Of a stretch of DNA of 64,000 nucleotides, positions 1 to 9,948 are shown in pieces; positions within the stretch are counted from its first letter, which is position 1, and every line of letters starts with the position of its first letter. The DNA is from Excoecaria cochinchinensis. Taxonomy: Eukaryota; Streptophyta; Magnoliopsida; Malpighiales; Euphorbiaceae. A model generated the notes under the pieces. That model made no database searches. It worked only from the letters and a program-made list of their open reading frames with translations, and was not told where the DNA came from. A program made the position numbers and the translations under genes. The stretch lies in assembly GCA_947683425.1 (NCBI GenBank), contig CANTUQ010000035.1, positions 6,805,001 through 6,869,000 on the forward strand. The letters run 5' to 3'.

Positions 1-611
1 GCCACTTCTAATTGATCCAGACACATTCACATTTCCTTTACTCACTTGTGAACCCATGCTTTCATTAATCTCTGGGCAGTTAGCAAAAATGTGGTCCATA
101 CCGCCACACTTGAAACATGCTCCCGTGAGCTTCCTGCATTTACCCCAATGATTCCATTGACAATGTTCACACTTAGGTATTGTGATAACTCTATTGGAAG
201 GTGGCACAACACTACCCTTCGATGCAGGCTCTCGAATCGAACCTCTTGTATCTTGTCCACTTACAGCTCCTCGAGCCTTCTTGCTACTAACTCTATCATT
301 TCCTGATACTTTCCTCTTTTGCTCTTTCCTTTGCTTTGCCAATTTTGCTTCTTCCAATTTCATGGTAGCCAAGACTAACTGATAATAGTTTGCCAATTGC
401 ATAATAGCCATCGCTGATAGAGGTCCTCTAATAGACTCTCTCAATCCATCCTCAAACTGTCAACATCTGAAGTCTTCTGTTAACATTGCATTCGGCACAT
501 ACTTACTTAGTCGACTGAATTCCTACTCATATTCTCCTATTGTCATACTCCTTTGATTTAGACTTACAAACTCCCTCCATTTCGCTTCTCTATAGGCTTT
601 GGTGACATACT
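1..611 (-). pseudogene. gag: HostA gag, C-terminal part (Ty3/gypsy), decayed
   Basis: Read on the minus strand from 611 to 1 this is the capsid/nucleocapsid part of a Ty3/gypsy Gag. It has the YVTKAYREAKW and LTEDFRC blocks also seen in TK1 Gag, a lysine/arginine-rich linker, and a CCHC zinc knuckle (CFKCGGMDHIFANC) at about 135-95. At least two in-frame stops interrupt it: one after the EYE of the MTIGEYE motif and one after DFRC. It continues the reading begun at 24761-24324; the two halves were separated by insertion of LARD-A, and rejoin at the duplicated ATACT. Protease and pol would lie left of the window. No intact product is expected. Confidence 0.85.
607..611. repeat. Target-site duplication ATACT, left copy (LARD-A)
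   Basis: ATACT lies directly before the TGTAATGCCCC start of the LARD-A 5' LTR. The same 5 bases follow the 3' LTR end at 24324-24328. Both flanks are HostA gag, so the pair marks one integration event of retroviral-integrase type. Confidence 0.9.
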
Positions 612-746
612 TGTAATGCCCCAAAAATTTCAATGTTTTTATTTAATAAATTGACGCGCTAAAAATATTTATAAAAATTGATTTTTGACGCATAAGAGTG
701 GAATTTTCCTTAAAGTTGCTCAATTTAATTATTCAAATAATTTTAA

Positions 747-750
<4 letters not shown>

Positions 751-791
<41 letters not shown>
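751..791. repeat. (AT)n microsatellite in LARD-A 5' LTR
   Basis: Uninterrupted AT dinucleotides. The matching tract in the 3' LTR (16729-16777) is longer, as expected for slippage after insertion. Confidence 0.95.
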
Positions 792-794
<3 letters not shown>

Positions 795-1039
795 TATGTT
801 TACATGCAAATAAATAAGAAAATAATAAACAAAGAAATAAAGAGTAAATACACGAGATAAATAATTTTTCTATGTGACAATTTTTATTCGTCTAAGAGTG
901 TCCAAATATTGGAGTGAATTATGGACTAGAATAAGTGGGAATTGTATGATATAGAAAATAAATTAATTAAAACATGTGAAAATTTCTATGGGTCTAGAAT
1001 TATCTAGACAAGTGGGACTAGTGTAAGCTAGAATTATTG

Positions 1040-1573
1040 GGAATAATAAGAAAGGGAAAACACGGTGACGGAAAGGGAAGAAACCGAAGGAAGAAAGAGA
1101 GAGGAAGAGAGGGAGAGGGAGAGCCGGAAGGCACTGCCGGCGATGGCAATCGGGGTGGCAATCGGACCGACGCACACGGCAAAGCCGTTCCGTGATATCT
1201 ACCTCCGGTTCCCGGCGACGTGAGTCCAGGAGAGCGAGAGAGGAACCGAAGCTTCCTCAGTGTTTTTCGGCGAGCTCCGACGGCGAGAGGTGACACGAGC
1301 GGTGCGACTGGACTCACGGCGGCAAGGCGAAGCTTCTGGTGGCCATGGATCCCCCTCAATCGCTGGTGATGAGCAGATCGGAGAGGGAGAAAATTGAACC
1401 TACTGACGATGATTCCGGCGAAATGGAGGGCATTTTCGGCGCGTGATCACCGAAAAAGGAACCTCGAGGCATCGAGCTTCATTACAATGGTCTTGGTGAC
1501 TCCGGTGGAGCTCCGGCGAGACTCCGGCGAATCTCTGGTGACCGTAAAAAGGCTAAAAAAATGCAGAAAATAG
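1040..1573 (+). promoter_or_regulatory. GC-rich leader-like island in LARD-A LTR
   Basis: A purine-rich (GGAAGAAAGAGAGAGG-type) stretch passes into about 450 bases of markedly higher G+C with many CCGGCGA-type words, then an abrupt AG/GTATGT at 1574 and A/T-rich DNA. This is the composition of a plant 5' exon followed by an intron. In the 3' LTR the same island (about 17040-17244 plus 19686-20000) is split by soloM1. A transcribed leader exon is an inference. Confidence 0.5.
1345..1446 (+). CDS. 33-codon small ORF in LARD-A 5' LTR
   Basis: ATG to TGA encodes a 33-residue acidic/polar peptide starting MDPPQS and ending EGIFGA. The 3' LTR copy (19776-19877) keeps the same length, start and stop, with three substitutions (L to P, M to T, G to D) and two silent changes. 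It lies in the GC-rich exon-like island, so it could be an upstream ORF of the element transcript. I recognise no family. Conservation between the two LTRs is weak evidence, because they were identical at insertion. Confidence 0.25.
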   Translation: MDPPQSLVMSRSEREKIEPTDDDSGEMEGIFGA

Positions 1574-3894
1574 GTATGTGGCCAAAAAAATTATTTTTTT
1601 AAGTGATTGTTCTCATAAGCTAAAAAAATTATTGAGTGATTTTACTAAATACAGTATGTGTGTTGTTATGGTTTACTAAGTTAAATGATAAATTGGCTAA
1701 GGTAATTGAGTAATTAGATTGATTAAATTGAATTTAACAAATTATTGACAATTAGCTATTTAAAATTGATAAGCTGTTACGGTGTAGCTTTTCCTGCAAT
1801 CATAACGAAATTTAAAATGATCCGAGCAGTGAGAGGTCTGTTGTTAACGATTTTCATTACGATGTAAAAATGCATAAGAAAGTGAAATATATTAAGGTAA
1901 TAAGTTTGATAAACCCATAGATTATAAGTTATAAAATAACGTAACAATAGTTATATGATGAGCAAAAGATTTTGAATAATTAGTTAGATAAATCAATTAA
2001 GTTGAATCTTCTTGTTTAAAAAGCTAAACCATACATTGAAAATAAAGAATTTAGTTGTAATTGTAATGTGATGCATAGAAGTTATAGTTATAAGTCCAAA
2101 TGTAATTGAAATTAAATGTTGGAACGATTTTAAGGTAGAATTAAAAATGTATTTTGATTTTGTGAAAATTGAATTAAACTCGGGAATATATGGGTTAAGT
2201 TAGGATGTGACTACTGAGGACAAGTGAGGTTGAGTTATTAGATGGGAATTTAGACCGACTAATTAACCACAAATTGGTAAATTTTTCTAATGAGATGGAT
2301 TATGCATATTAAGCTTAAATAAGATCTGTGCATATAAGTGTTTATTTTTAAAGCGAATGCATGAATGAGGCATATTCCAAGAAAATTTTTAATGTATGCA
2401 TGTATGCGAGTGAATGTGTATGGTATTTATGTGTTAGTGGGGTTATTTTTGATAATATGGATCGAAAAGTATACTGTCATTAATTGCTATTAATCTAATT
2501 TCTATGGATTTACTTAGCTGACATATTGATGTGACTAAACATTTTCCAACAATGTATGAGATTTAATGGAGTACATATATGTGTAAGTATTATAAGTGAA
2601 GAGTGATAAAAATTAAATGAAAGTTGAATGTTCGACATATATAACATGTATTAAGAATAATATAAAAGTATGCGAATTAAATATGTGAATTTTGGAATTT
2701 TGTAATGTGTGTAATAGCGTGAACTAAGGCAAGGAAAGACAATAAAATAATATTCAAATGAAGAAATCAAGTGGAAGGATTTAAGGAAGGTGATGTGGGT
2801 TAATAAATAGTCATAAAATTTACATTAGATGATGAATGGATAAATATAGGGAATGCCTATATAAATAATAATGTATAATCGGTTCAATATGAAATAAACT
2901 TAATTTGACAAAATAAAATGGAAGTGAATTGGAATGGAAAGAAAGAGTGGTGGTTGAATGTATACTTATATGTATATGAAGTATATTATAATTATTAATG
3001 TATTTTAATTATAAAACATGATTAATGGCGTGCGGTGAAGCTAAATCAGTGGAATATGGTAAGTAAATGAAATTTTGCGAGAAAATGATAATGGGTGATA
3101 TTGAGATTTATTTCCCACATTTTCTTTTTTGATTGAAATGTATATTGATCTTATTTTATATAAAGATCAAAGTTTTGATTTATTTAGATAACATTCAATG
3201 ATGTTGCCCTATGTGATGAAAGGGTACGAAAAAGAATAATATATTATGATGATGTACAATGAAAAATATGTATATCATATTAATAATGTGAAAAATAATA
3301 ATAATAATATAATAATAAAATAATATTGCCCTATTTAGTAATCTGGTAGCCAAGTCTAGTTCAGGATATGTTGGCATGCCATAGGGACATAAGACCGCGG
3401 GAGTGAGCATGATGTCTCACTATTTTTATAGGTCATTAATGGACCTATTCTGTATTCTTAAAAGTATCTGTATTGGAATGTACTGGAGTAATTCTTCGGG
3501 GTTCTTCAGGTTTGGAATGTTGTAACACCCCAAAACCACCCCAGTAGTTTGAGCCTGTCCGTGTCGGTATGTGTGCATTTTTATGTGTTACATGTAGGTG
3601 TGTAATTGGTTTATTTATTTAATTAAGTGTATGAGTGGAGTTGAGAAGAGGAAATAGGCTAGTGTAGGGTATAAGTGAGTGTATGAAAATTAATTGTGAG
3701 TAAGAGAAAGCTTAGTGTACATATTAGTGTATGGGATTAGGATATGAGCAAGGGATAAGTTAATGTGTATAGTAAAGTATGGGAGTAGGGTGTGATGTGG
3801 GGGCAAGTGTCTTAAGGAGAGATTGACAAGTGGCAAAGGGGATAAGTGGATAGGCTAGCATTTATGAGGTTGGTGAGTGAGAGAGAGAGAAATC

Positions 3895-3990
3895 AGCCCT
3901 TTCCTTGTGGTTTCCCGTTCTTCTTCTCCTTCCCTCACGCCACACTCTCTTCTCTTCTTCTTCTTTCTTTGTTCTTCCTTTTCTTCACAT
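3895..3990 (+). promoter_or_regulatory. GA tract and pyrimidine-rich stretch, likely transcription-start region
   Basis: GAGAGAGAGAGAAA is followed by about 90 bases of TTCTTCTCC/TCTTCTTCTT repeats. Pyrimidine-rich 5' leaders of this kind follow the start site in many plant genes, and similar tracts sit at the same place in TK2 (28025-28145), soloP1 (53930-54000) and, reversed, TK3. I see no convincing TATA box just upstream in TK1, so the exact start is unknown. Confidence 0.4.
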
Positions 3991-4058
3991 AATCTTGCTC
4001 CCACTTCCTTAATTGAGTAATTAGAGTTGATTAGCTTGTGGATTTTGGAAGCTTTAAG

Positions 4059-4179
4059 GTGAGTTGGGGTTATGGGTGTTTTAGATTCTTCTTCTTCCTC
4101 TTCTCTAGGTTTTATAATTATATATGTATGTTTGGGTAGTTGTAAAATTGATCTTGATTGTTATGGGTTTGTGGTTCAG
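4059..4179 (+). other. Candidate leader intron in TK1 LTR
   Basis: AAG/GTGAGT at 4059 and GTGGTTCAG/AGG ending at 4179 bound a T-rich 121-bp segment between a pyrimidine-rich stretch and a purine-rich conserved segment containing AAAGGGAAAG. TK2 has the equivalent GTGAGT and TGTGGTTCAG (28189-28300). Splicing is inferred from consensus and conserved position. Confidence 0.5.
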
Positions 4180-4654
4180 AGGAGACTCCTAGACCTGATA
4201 AAGGGAAAGGAATTGCTAGCGGGAGCGGAGCTCGCGAATAGGAGCTAAGGAGAGAAGGTTTGGGAATGTTCATCTTTATTGTGTATTTGTGATTTGAGTT
4301 TGATAATTGTGGTTTTGCTTTGATTGGGTTTATGAGTGGTGTTATTATAGCTTGAATGGAAATTAGTGTGATATATGATGTGAAAGAATGAATATTGTTG
4401 AAGGAATTGTGAGAAACTATATGAATATTTGTAATTGATGGTATAATTGCTGTTTTGGAATTTCTTAGAATTGGACATGTAATTAACTTGATTTAATTGA
4501 GATAAATGGTGATAAAGCTGGGTTTTTATTTATGTTATGAGTTATGAATGCTTGTAATGCTGAATTTGATGATTGGAATCAATTTTGGAAGTTTGGATGT
4601 GAATTTGGTAAGAATTCTGCAGATTTTGGGTGTGAGAGCTGAAAATCCCGTGTC

Positions 4655-4938
4655 TGTCGCGATCGCGACACTGTCGCGAGCGCGACAGAGCGCGGAGGTT
4701 CCAGCCCTCGCGCCGGCGCGAGAAGTGTCGCGCCGAAGTTTTCGAAGGAGCTCTCTGTCGCGACCGCGACAAGGGTCGCGCCCGCGACATAATGCTCGAG
4801 CTTCGATTAGTACACGGCTATCCTCTGTCGCGAGCACGACAGAGAGTAGCATCTGCGTACTCTCGCGACCATGAGGTCCCTCGCAATCGCGAGATGACGC
4901 GGGGAGGTGTATGTTGGCTTCTGTCGCGAGCGCGACAG
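4655..4938. repeat. GC-rich palindrome array in TK1 5' LTR (TCGCGA type)
   Basis: About seven copies of a 16-18 bp inverted repeat of the form TGTCGCGATCGCGACA (perfect at 4655-4670; imperfect copies from 4671, 4755, 4826 and 4921) lie within 285 bases, separated by unequal unique spacers. The array stands out from A/T-rich flanks. Some copies are single-base-decayed (CGCGACA to CACGACA). Each could form a 7-8 bp stem in RNA or bind a dimeric protein as DNA. Confidence 0.85.
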
Positions 4939-5089
4939 ATGGGACTTCCAAACTTGATTTCTTTTTCTTTTTGCTTAATGACTTAATTTCTTTTGCATGC
5001 AGTTTTCATTAAGCTTTGATTATCTTTTTGCACGAATTATATATATGTAAATGTGATAAGATTTTGCATAACCTGCTAATGTCGGATAA

Positions 5090-5308
5090 GTGGATAGTTA
5101 GGCATGCCTAATAGAGTTTTGTGCCGCTGCAGCTATATGTACGACTTTGGACCCTGATCAGGTCCCACGATTGGATCCTCGCGATCCCTCTGTCTGAATC
5201 TTTCTTAAGATTCCACGTAAAAACAATTTGAAAATAAAGTAAAAAGAATGATTCGATACCTTCGGGTATCTATATGTCTATATGATGATATCGATACTCT
5301 CAAGTATC
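5090..5308 (+). promoter_or_regulatory. AGGCATGCCT block plus five small hairpins, TK1 5' LTR
   Basis: A 28-bp block centred on AGGCATGCCT (5090-5117) is followed by five short inverted repeats: GGACCCTGATCAGGTCCC (5149-5166), GGATCCTCGCGATCC (5173-5187), GAATCTTTCTTAAGATTC (5196-5213), GATACCTTCGGGTATC with a UUCG-type loop (5255-5270), and GATACTCTCAAGTATC (5293-5308). The same order occurs in other LTRs with paired changes, which argues for a folded RNA. Function unknown. Confidence 0.7.
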
Positions 5309-5495
5309 TATATGTACTCGTTATCCACTCATTGTGATTAAGCAGGTGTCATTGTGTTTTGTACAAGAATTCTTGAATGTGAATGCCAATATCTGAATTA
5401 ACTATGTATGATTACATGCCCATAAGTGTATTGTTATCATATGCTTTCTGTCATCGTCACTGTGAGTGGCGGTTATGCATTTTGTGTTTTCCCCA

Positions 5496-5531
5496 CTAAG
5501 CGATTTCGCTTAGCACGGGTGTTTATCCGTG
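5496..5531 (+). promoter_or_regulatory. Conserved double hairpin in TK1 5' LTR
   Basis: CTAAGCGATTTCGCTTAG forms a 7-bp stem with a 4-base loop, immediately followed by CACGG...CCGTG, a 5-bp stem. The pair is preceded by CCCCA and followed by CAGG. It is found in every reasonably complete LTR of the window on the element-sense strand, with compensatory differences, and is the best conserved part of these LTRs. Confidence 0.8.
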
Positions 5532-5746
5532 CAGGTGTGGAAGGTTTTGGTACGCGTGTTCTGGGCGTGTCGCATCGGGAAGGCCAACGCAACTAGAGAT
5601 GGGGTGTTTTATAATATAGGCTTTCCTTTCTTTTTGTAATAGATGTATTATTTTGTTAGCCCTTTGGAACTGTGTATCTTGGGCTTTTGTAAATCGGTTC
5701 TTTTTGTAACCTGATGTAATATGTAACGACCTTCTTTTGGTGTATT

Positions 5747-5752
5747 AATAAA
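5747..5752 (+). terminator. Poly(A) signal AATAAA, TK1 5' LTR
   Basis: AATAAA lies about 190 bp before the LTR end, after TGTAAT/TTTTGTAA-rich sequence typical of plant upstream elements. The copy in the 3' LTR (12873-12878) would end the genomic transcript, giving an R region of roughly 1.8 kb if transcription starts near 3900. Confidence 0.6.
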
Positions 5753-5939
5753 GTATACATTTTGTTCAGTATCATTCTTCTCTATATTTAAGATTTTAAT
5801 TATCTCTGATATGTCGCTCTATTTATGTAATGTTTGCATGTTTGTACTAGTGGGGTGTGACCCTCCTATCTATCATGGGTCCTTCTCGCTCTAATCACGG
5901 GTAGAAGTATCCATGTATAGGTTGGGGTGTGACATTAGG

Positions 5940-5952
5940 TGGTATCAGAGCC
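5940..5952 (+). other. Primer-binding site (initiator tRNA-Met), TK1
   Basis: TGGTATCAGAGCC begins five bases after the LTR end. TGGTATCAGAGC is the complement of the plant initiator tRNA-Met 3' end and primes minus-strand DNA synthesis in many plant Ty3/gypsy elements. Confidence 0.95.
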
Positions 5953-6042
5953 TGGTTGTTTAGATGTTACTGAGTTTTCAGTGTGTTAGTTAGTGTGGGA
6001 GTTGTGTTGGCCTGATGCGCACTGCGTTTGTGTTTTGTAGTT

Positions 6043-8733
6043 ATGGAGTCCGCTCGTGGATCGCTTGAGGGTTCTGCGGAAAGTGCGAATCCCCAAGAGC
6101 AGGATCCCTCAGTTTCCGGTCCGGCTCAACCTCCTAGGGGGTATCCTGAGGTGCCTTTGGGACCAATGGAAGCGATGCTTCAGAGTATGACAAGAGTACT
6201 GGAAAGGGTAACGGCGCCAAGTGCACCTATTGAGAGGTTAAGAAAGCATGGTGCAGAGAATTTCTTTGGTACTAGCATAGATGAATCTTATAAAGCAGAG
6301 ATGTGGTTAGAGAAGACATCCAGAGTACTTAGGGAGATAAGATGTCCACCGAAGCAAGAAGTGGAGTGTGCCTTGTCTTTGTTACAAGGTTCTGCCTATG
6401 ATTGGTGGAGGTTGGTGATTAGTCAATCGCAAGTTCCTGAACCGATTACTTGGGAGTTCTTTGAGGGTGAGTTTCAGAACCGGTATGTGACCAAAGCTTA
6501 TAAGGATGCCAAGTGGGCACAATTTCTCACTCTTAAGCAAAGAATGATGTCTGTGGCTGAGTATGAGGATGAGTTCAATAAGCTCAGTAAGTATGCACCG
6601 TTAAGAGTTCTAACGGAAGAGTTCAGATGTCAACATTTTGAAGCAGGTTTGAATGAATCTTTAAAGGTGATGTTAATTTCATTGATGTCGGCTCCGAATG
6701 TGAAGTATTATCAGTTAGTTCAAGCAGCCTTGAGGGCGGAGCGTTCTGAGAATATATTGAGAGAAAAGGCTCAAAGAAGAAAGTCTGTAAGAGGTGGTTC
6801 TTCTTCAGGCAAGAGACCAAGGGAATCACAAGGAAATTTTGCTGATGAGTCTACAACTAATCAGGCCCCTAGAGGGAGGAGACAGGGTTCTTCCAGGGGA
6901 TCAGGCTCAGGTAGAGGAGATGGCCCTCCCCGATGTTCTCATTGTAATAGACAACATTGGGGTGAATGTCGGTGGCTAACGGGAGGCTGTTTTAAATGTG
7001 GTTCTACAGACCATTTACTTGCAAATTGTCCGAACCGACTTGGAGACCCTTCGGGACAACAAGAAGGGAGCCGAGCTGGATCTAATGTACCCCAAGGAAG
7101 TCGTAATAAGGGTAGAGGAAGGGGTCGTGGTGGACGGCCTCGAGATAGAGAAGCCTCAGAGTCAGTAGATCGCCCTGTGCCATCATCTGGTAGGGCTTAT
7201 GCTATGAAGGCCCGAGAGGAACAGAATGCTCCCGAAGTGATTGATGGTAAGTTCTCTTTGCTTGATTCTGAAGTTTATGTTTTGATTGACCCGGGCTCTA
7301 CCCATTCTTATGTGTGTTCTGGTAAGTTGTGGGATAGTTTGGGTAGTGAGGAGAAGATGGAATATGAGATTTGTGTATCCAGTCCGTTGGGTCAGAGTAT
7401 CATGGTTAATCGTGTATGTCGGAAGTGTCCTCTAAAGATTAAAGGTACAGAGTTTGTAGTGGATTTGATTTGTTTGCCATTCCATGAGTTTGATATTATT
7501 CTGGGAATGGATTGGTTGGACAAGCACCGAGCGGTAGTGGACTGTCATAGGAAAGTAATGGTTTTGAGGGATAAAGATCAAATGCCTGTTGTAGTAAAGG
7601 GTATAGGAAGTAGTTCTTTGCATAATGTGGTATCAGCTATGAAAGCCAGAAGATTTATCAGGAAAGGGTGTGAAGCATTTTTGGCTGTGGTTTTAGACTC
7701 TCGGAGAAGTCAAGTTAAGATTCAAGATATTCCGATTGTAAGAGATTTTGTAGATGTTTTTCCGGAAGAGTTACCGGGGTTACCTCCAGAGAGAGAAGTT
7801 GAACTGTCAGTAGAAATTGTTCCAGGTACAGCTCCGATTTCTAAGGCTCCTTACAGAATGGCTCCAATGGAATTGAAGGAATTGAAAAGTCAGTTGCAGG
7901 AGTTGTTAGATAAAGGGTTTATTCGGCCAAGTGTGTCACCGTGGGGTGCTTCAGTGCTGTTTGTTAAGAAGAAAGATGGAACCCTTCGGATGTGCATTGA
8001 TTATCGACAACTTAACAAAGTGACTATCAAGAATAAGTATCCACTGCCGAGGATTGAGGATCTTTTTGATCAGTTGAGAGGAGCTGGGGTATTTTCTAAA
8101 ATAGATTTGAGGTCAGGCTATTACCAGTTAGGGGTGAAAGAAGCAGATGTGGCGAAGACGGCTTTTCGAACGCGTTATGGTCATTATGAATTTCTAGTGA
8201 TGCCCTTTGGTTTGACTAACGCGCCTGCAGCCTTTATGGATCTGATGAACCGGGTTTTTCGACCGTATCTGGATAAGTTTGTTGTGGTATTTATTGATGA
8301 CATTTTGGTGTACTCTAGAAATCGAAAAGAACATGAGGAACATCTTAGATTAGTATTGCAAATGTTAAGAGATCATCAGCTGTATGCGAAACTCAGTAAG
8401 TGTGAGTTTTGGTTGAAAGAAGTAGCTTTCCTTGGACATGTGGTGTCAGCAGATGGAGTACGCGTTGATCCAAGTAAAATTGAAGCGATTGTTAATTGGA
8501 TGCCTCCGAAGAATGTACCAGAAGTAAGAAGTTTTCTGGGATTAGCAGGGTATTACCGACGGTTTGTTCAGGGGTTCTCAGTGTTAGCATCTCCTATGAC
8601 CAAGCTACTTCGGAAGGATGTCAAGTTTGTATGGTCTGTAAAGTGTCAAGCCAGTTTTGATCGGTTGAAGGAGTTATTGGTTAAAGCTCCTGTGCTCACA
8701 CAACCGGTTTCGGGTAAGGAATACACTATGTAA
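6043..8733 (+). pseudogene. gag-pol: TK1 gag-pol segment 1: Gag, protease, reverse transcriptase
   Basis: First and longest piece of the polyprotein. I prefer the ATG at 6043 (MESARGS) because TK3 and HostA Gag also begin shortly before an acidic NP-containing N-terminus; an in-frame ATG at 6028 is possible. Gag capsid homology is at about residues 85-210, a basic linker follows, and the CCHC knuckle CFKCGSTDHLLANC is at about 316. Protease has LIDPGSTHSY (active Asp at about 416). Reverse transcriptase covers about 610-780, with RMCIDYRQLN, KIDLRSGYYQL and the catalytic FIDD at about 750. It ends at TAA 8731-8733, where the relative TK3 has YSDAS: a Tyr codon became a stop at the start of RNase H. 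The frame continues unchanged beyond it. Confidence 0.95.
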
Positions 8734-9948
8734 AGTGATGCTTCGGGCACTGGGTTAGGTTGTGTTCTGATGCAAGGAAATAAAGTGGTAGCTTATGCAT
8801 CAAGACAGTTGAAGCCCCACGAACGGAATTATCCGACTCACGATCTGGAGTTAGCAGCGGTAGTGTTTGCGCTTAAGGTTTGGCGACACTACTTGTATGG
8901 GGAGACGTGCAGAATTTTTACCGATCACAAGAGTCTCAAGTACTTGTTAACTCAGAAGGAGTTGAATTTGAGACAGCGGAGATGGTTAGAACTCTTTAAG
9001 GATTATGATTGTATCATTGACTATCATCCGGGTAAAGCTAATGTGGTGGCAGATGCTCTTAGTAGGAAGTCTTTGTCTGCGTTATTGGCTAGTCGAGGCA
9101 GATGGAGATTTGATTCTGAAGGTGCTCTGATTGCTCAACTTAAAATTAAACCAAGTTTAAGATCAGAAATTGCAAAGGCTCAGTTAGATGATCATGTGCT
9201 TCAGCGTGTTTGTCAAGCAGTGAAAGAGGGCAAGCGCACTGAATACTTATTAGACAGTGAAGGAGCGTTGAGACATGGTAATCGGTTATGTGTACCTAAT
9301 GTGGGTGAGTTAAGAAAGAAATTGTTGCAAGAAGCTCATTCCTCAGTCTTCACTATGCATCCTGGTGGAGACAAGATGTATCAAGATCTGAAGCAATTTT
9401 ATTGGTGGCTGGGAATGAAAAGAGAGATAACAGAATTTGTTTCAAGGTGTCTTACTTGTCAGCAAGTGAAAACCGAGCATCAAGTGCCGTCGGGATTGCT
9501 TCATCCCTTACCCATTCCCCAATGGAAGTGGGATGACATCACGATGGATTTTGTATCTGGTCTTCCTATGACTCAGCGTAAGCATGACTCGGTGTGGGTT
9601 ATAGTGGATCGATTGTCGAAGTCTGCGCATTTTCTACCTGTGCGAGTGGATTATTCAATGGACAAGTTGGCAGAACTTTATGTGGATGAGATAGTTCGAT
9701 TGCATGGGATTCCGTTATCCATTGTATCAGATCGAGATCCCCGTTTTACATCCAAGTTTTGGAAAGAACTTCAGATAGCCTTGGGAACACGGTTAAATTT
9801 CAGTACTGCTTTCCATCCGCAGACTGATGGTCAGTCAGAGAGGGTTATTCAGGTTCTAGAAGATATGCTCCGGGGTTGTGCCTTAGAATTTTCAGGAAGC
9901 TGGGATCGGTATGTATCTTTGATGGAATTCGCGTATAATAACAGTTAA
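8734..9948 (+). pseudogene. pol: TK1 gag-pol segment 2: RNase H and integrase core
   Basis: Same reading frame as segment 1. RNase H begins SDASGTGLG and retains ELAAV and FTDHKSLKYL, i.e. the acidic catalytic residues. The tether ends at NVVADALSRK. Integrase follows, with an H-H-C-C zinc-binding region (HSSVFTMH, then CLTCQ) and the catalytic core residues in MDFVSGLP, SDRDPRF and the Glu of the HPQTDGQSERVIQ region. It stops at TAA 9946-9948 right after YNNS, where TK3 reads YNNSFQSSIG. This is the second nonsense lesion. The piece has an internal ATG at 8770, but no real start is expected. Confidence 0.93.

Larger units (their letters stand above)
612..3520 (+). repeat. LARD-A 5' LTR, first part
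   Basis: Starts TGTAATGCCCCAAAAATTTC and matches 16589 onward nearly base for base. It is interrupted at 3521 by TK1 and resumes at 13061-14708. It holds an AT microsatellite, a GC-rich exon-like island (about 1040-1560) followed by a splice-donor-like AG/GTATGT at 1574, then about 1.9 kb of A/T-rich non-coding DNA. Confidence 0.9.
3521..5934 (+). repeat. TK1 5' LTR
   Basis: Runs from TGTAACACCCC to GGGGTGTGACA, 2414 bp. In order it holds a pyrimidine-rich stretch (about 3900-3990), an intron-like segment, a palindrome array, the AGGCATGCCT block with small hairpins, a double hairpin and AATAAA at 5747. The 3' copy is 2433 bp. Confidence 0.95.

Noticed and set aside
1018..1359. 113-aa minus-strand ORF in LARD-A
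   Set aside because: Open only because the GC-rich island lacks stops; proline/serine/leucine-rich with no motif, and altered in the 3' LTR copy.
4535..4951. 138-aa minus-strand ORF (and 4542-4790, 4548-4874, 11643-12077 relatives) over the TK1 arrays
   Set aside because: Repetitive SRARQ/VALATE words come from the CG-rich palindromes, which lack stop codons in several frames. No domain; frames differ between the two LTRs.
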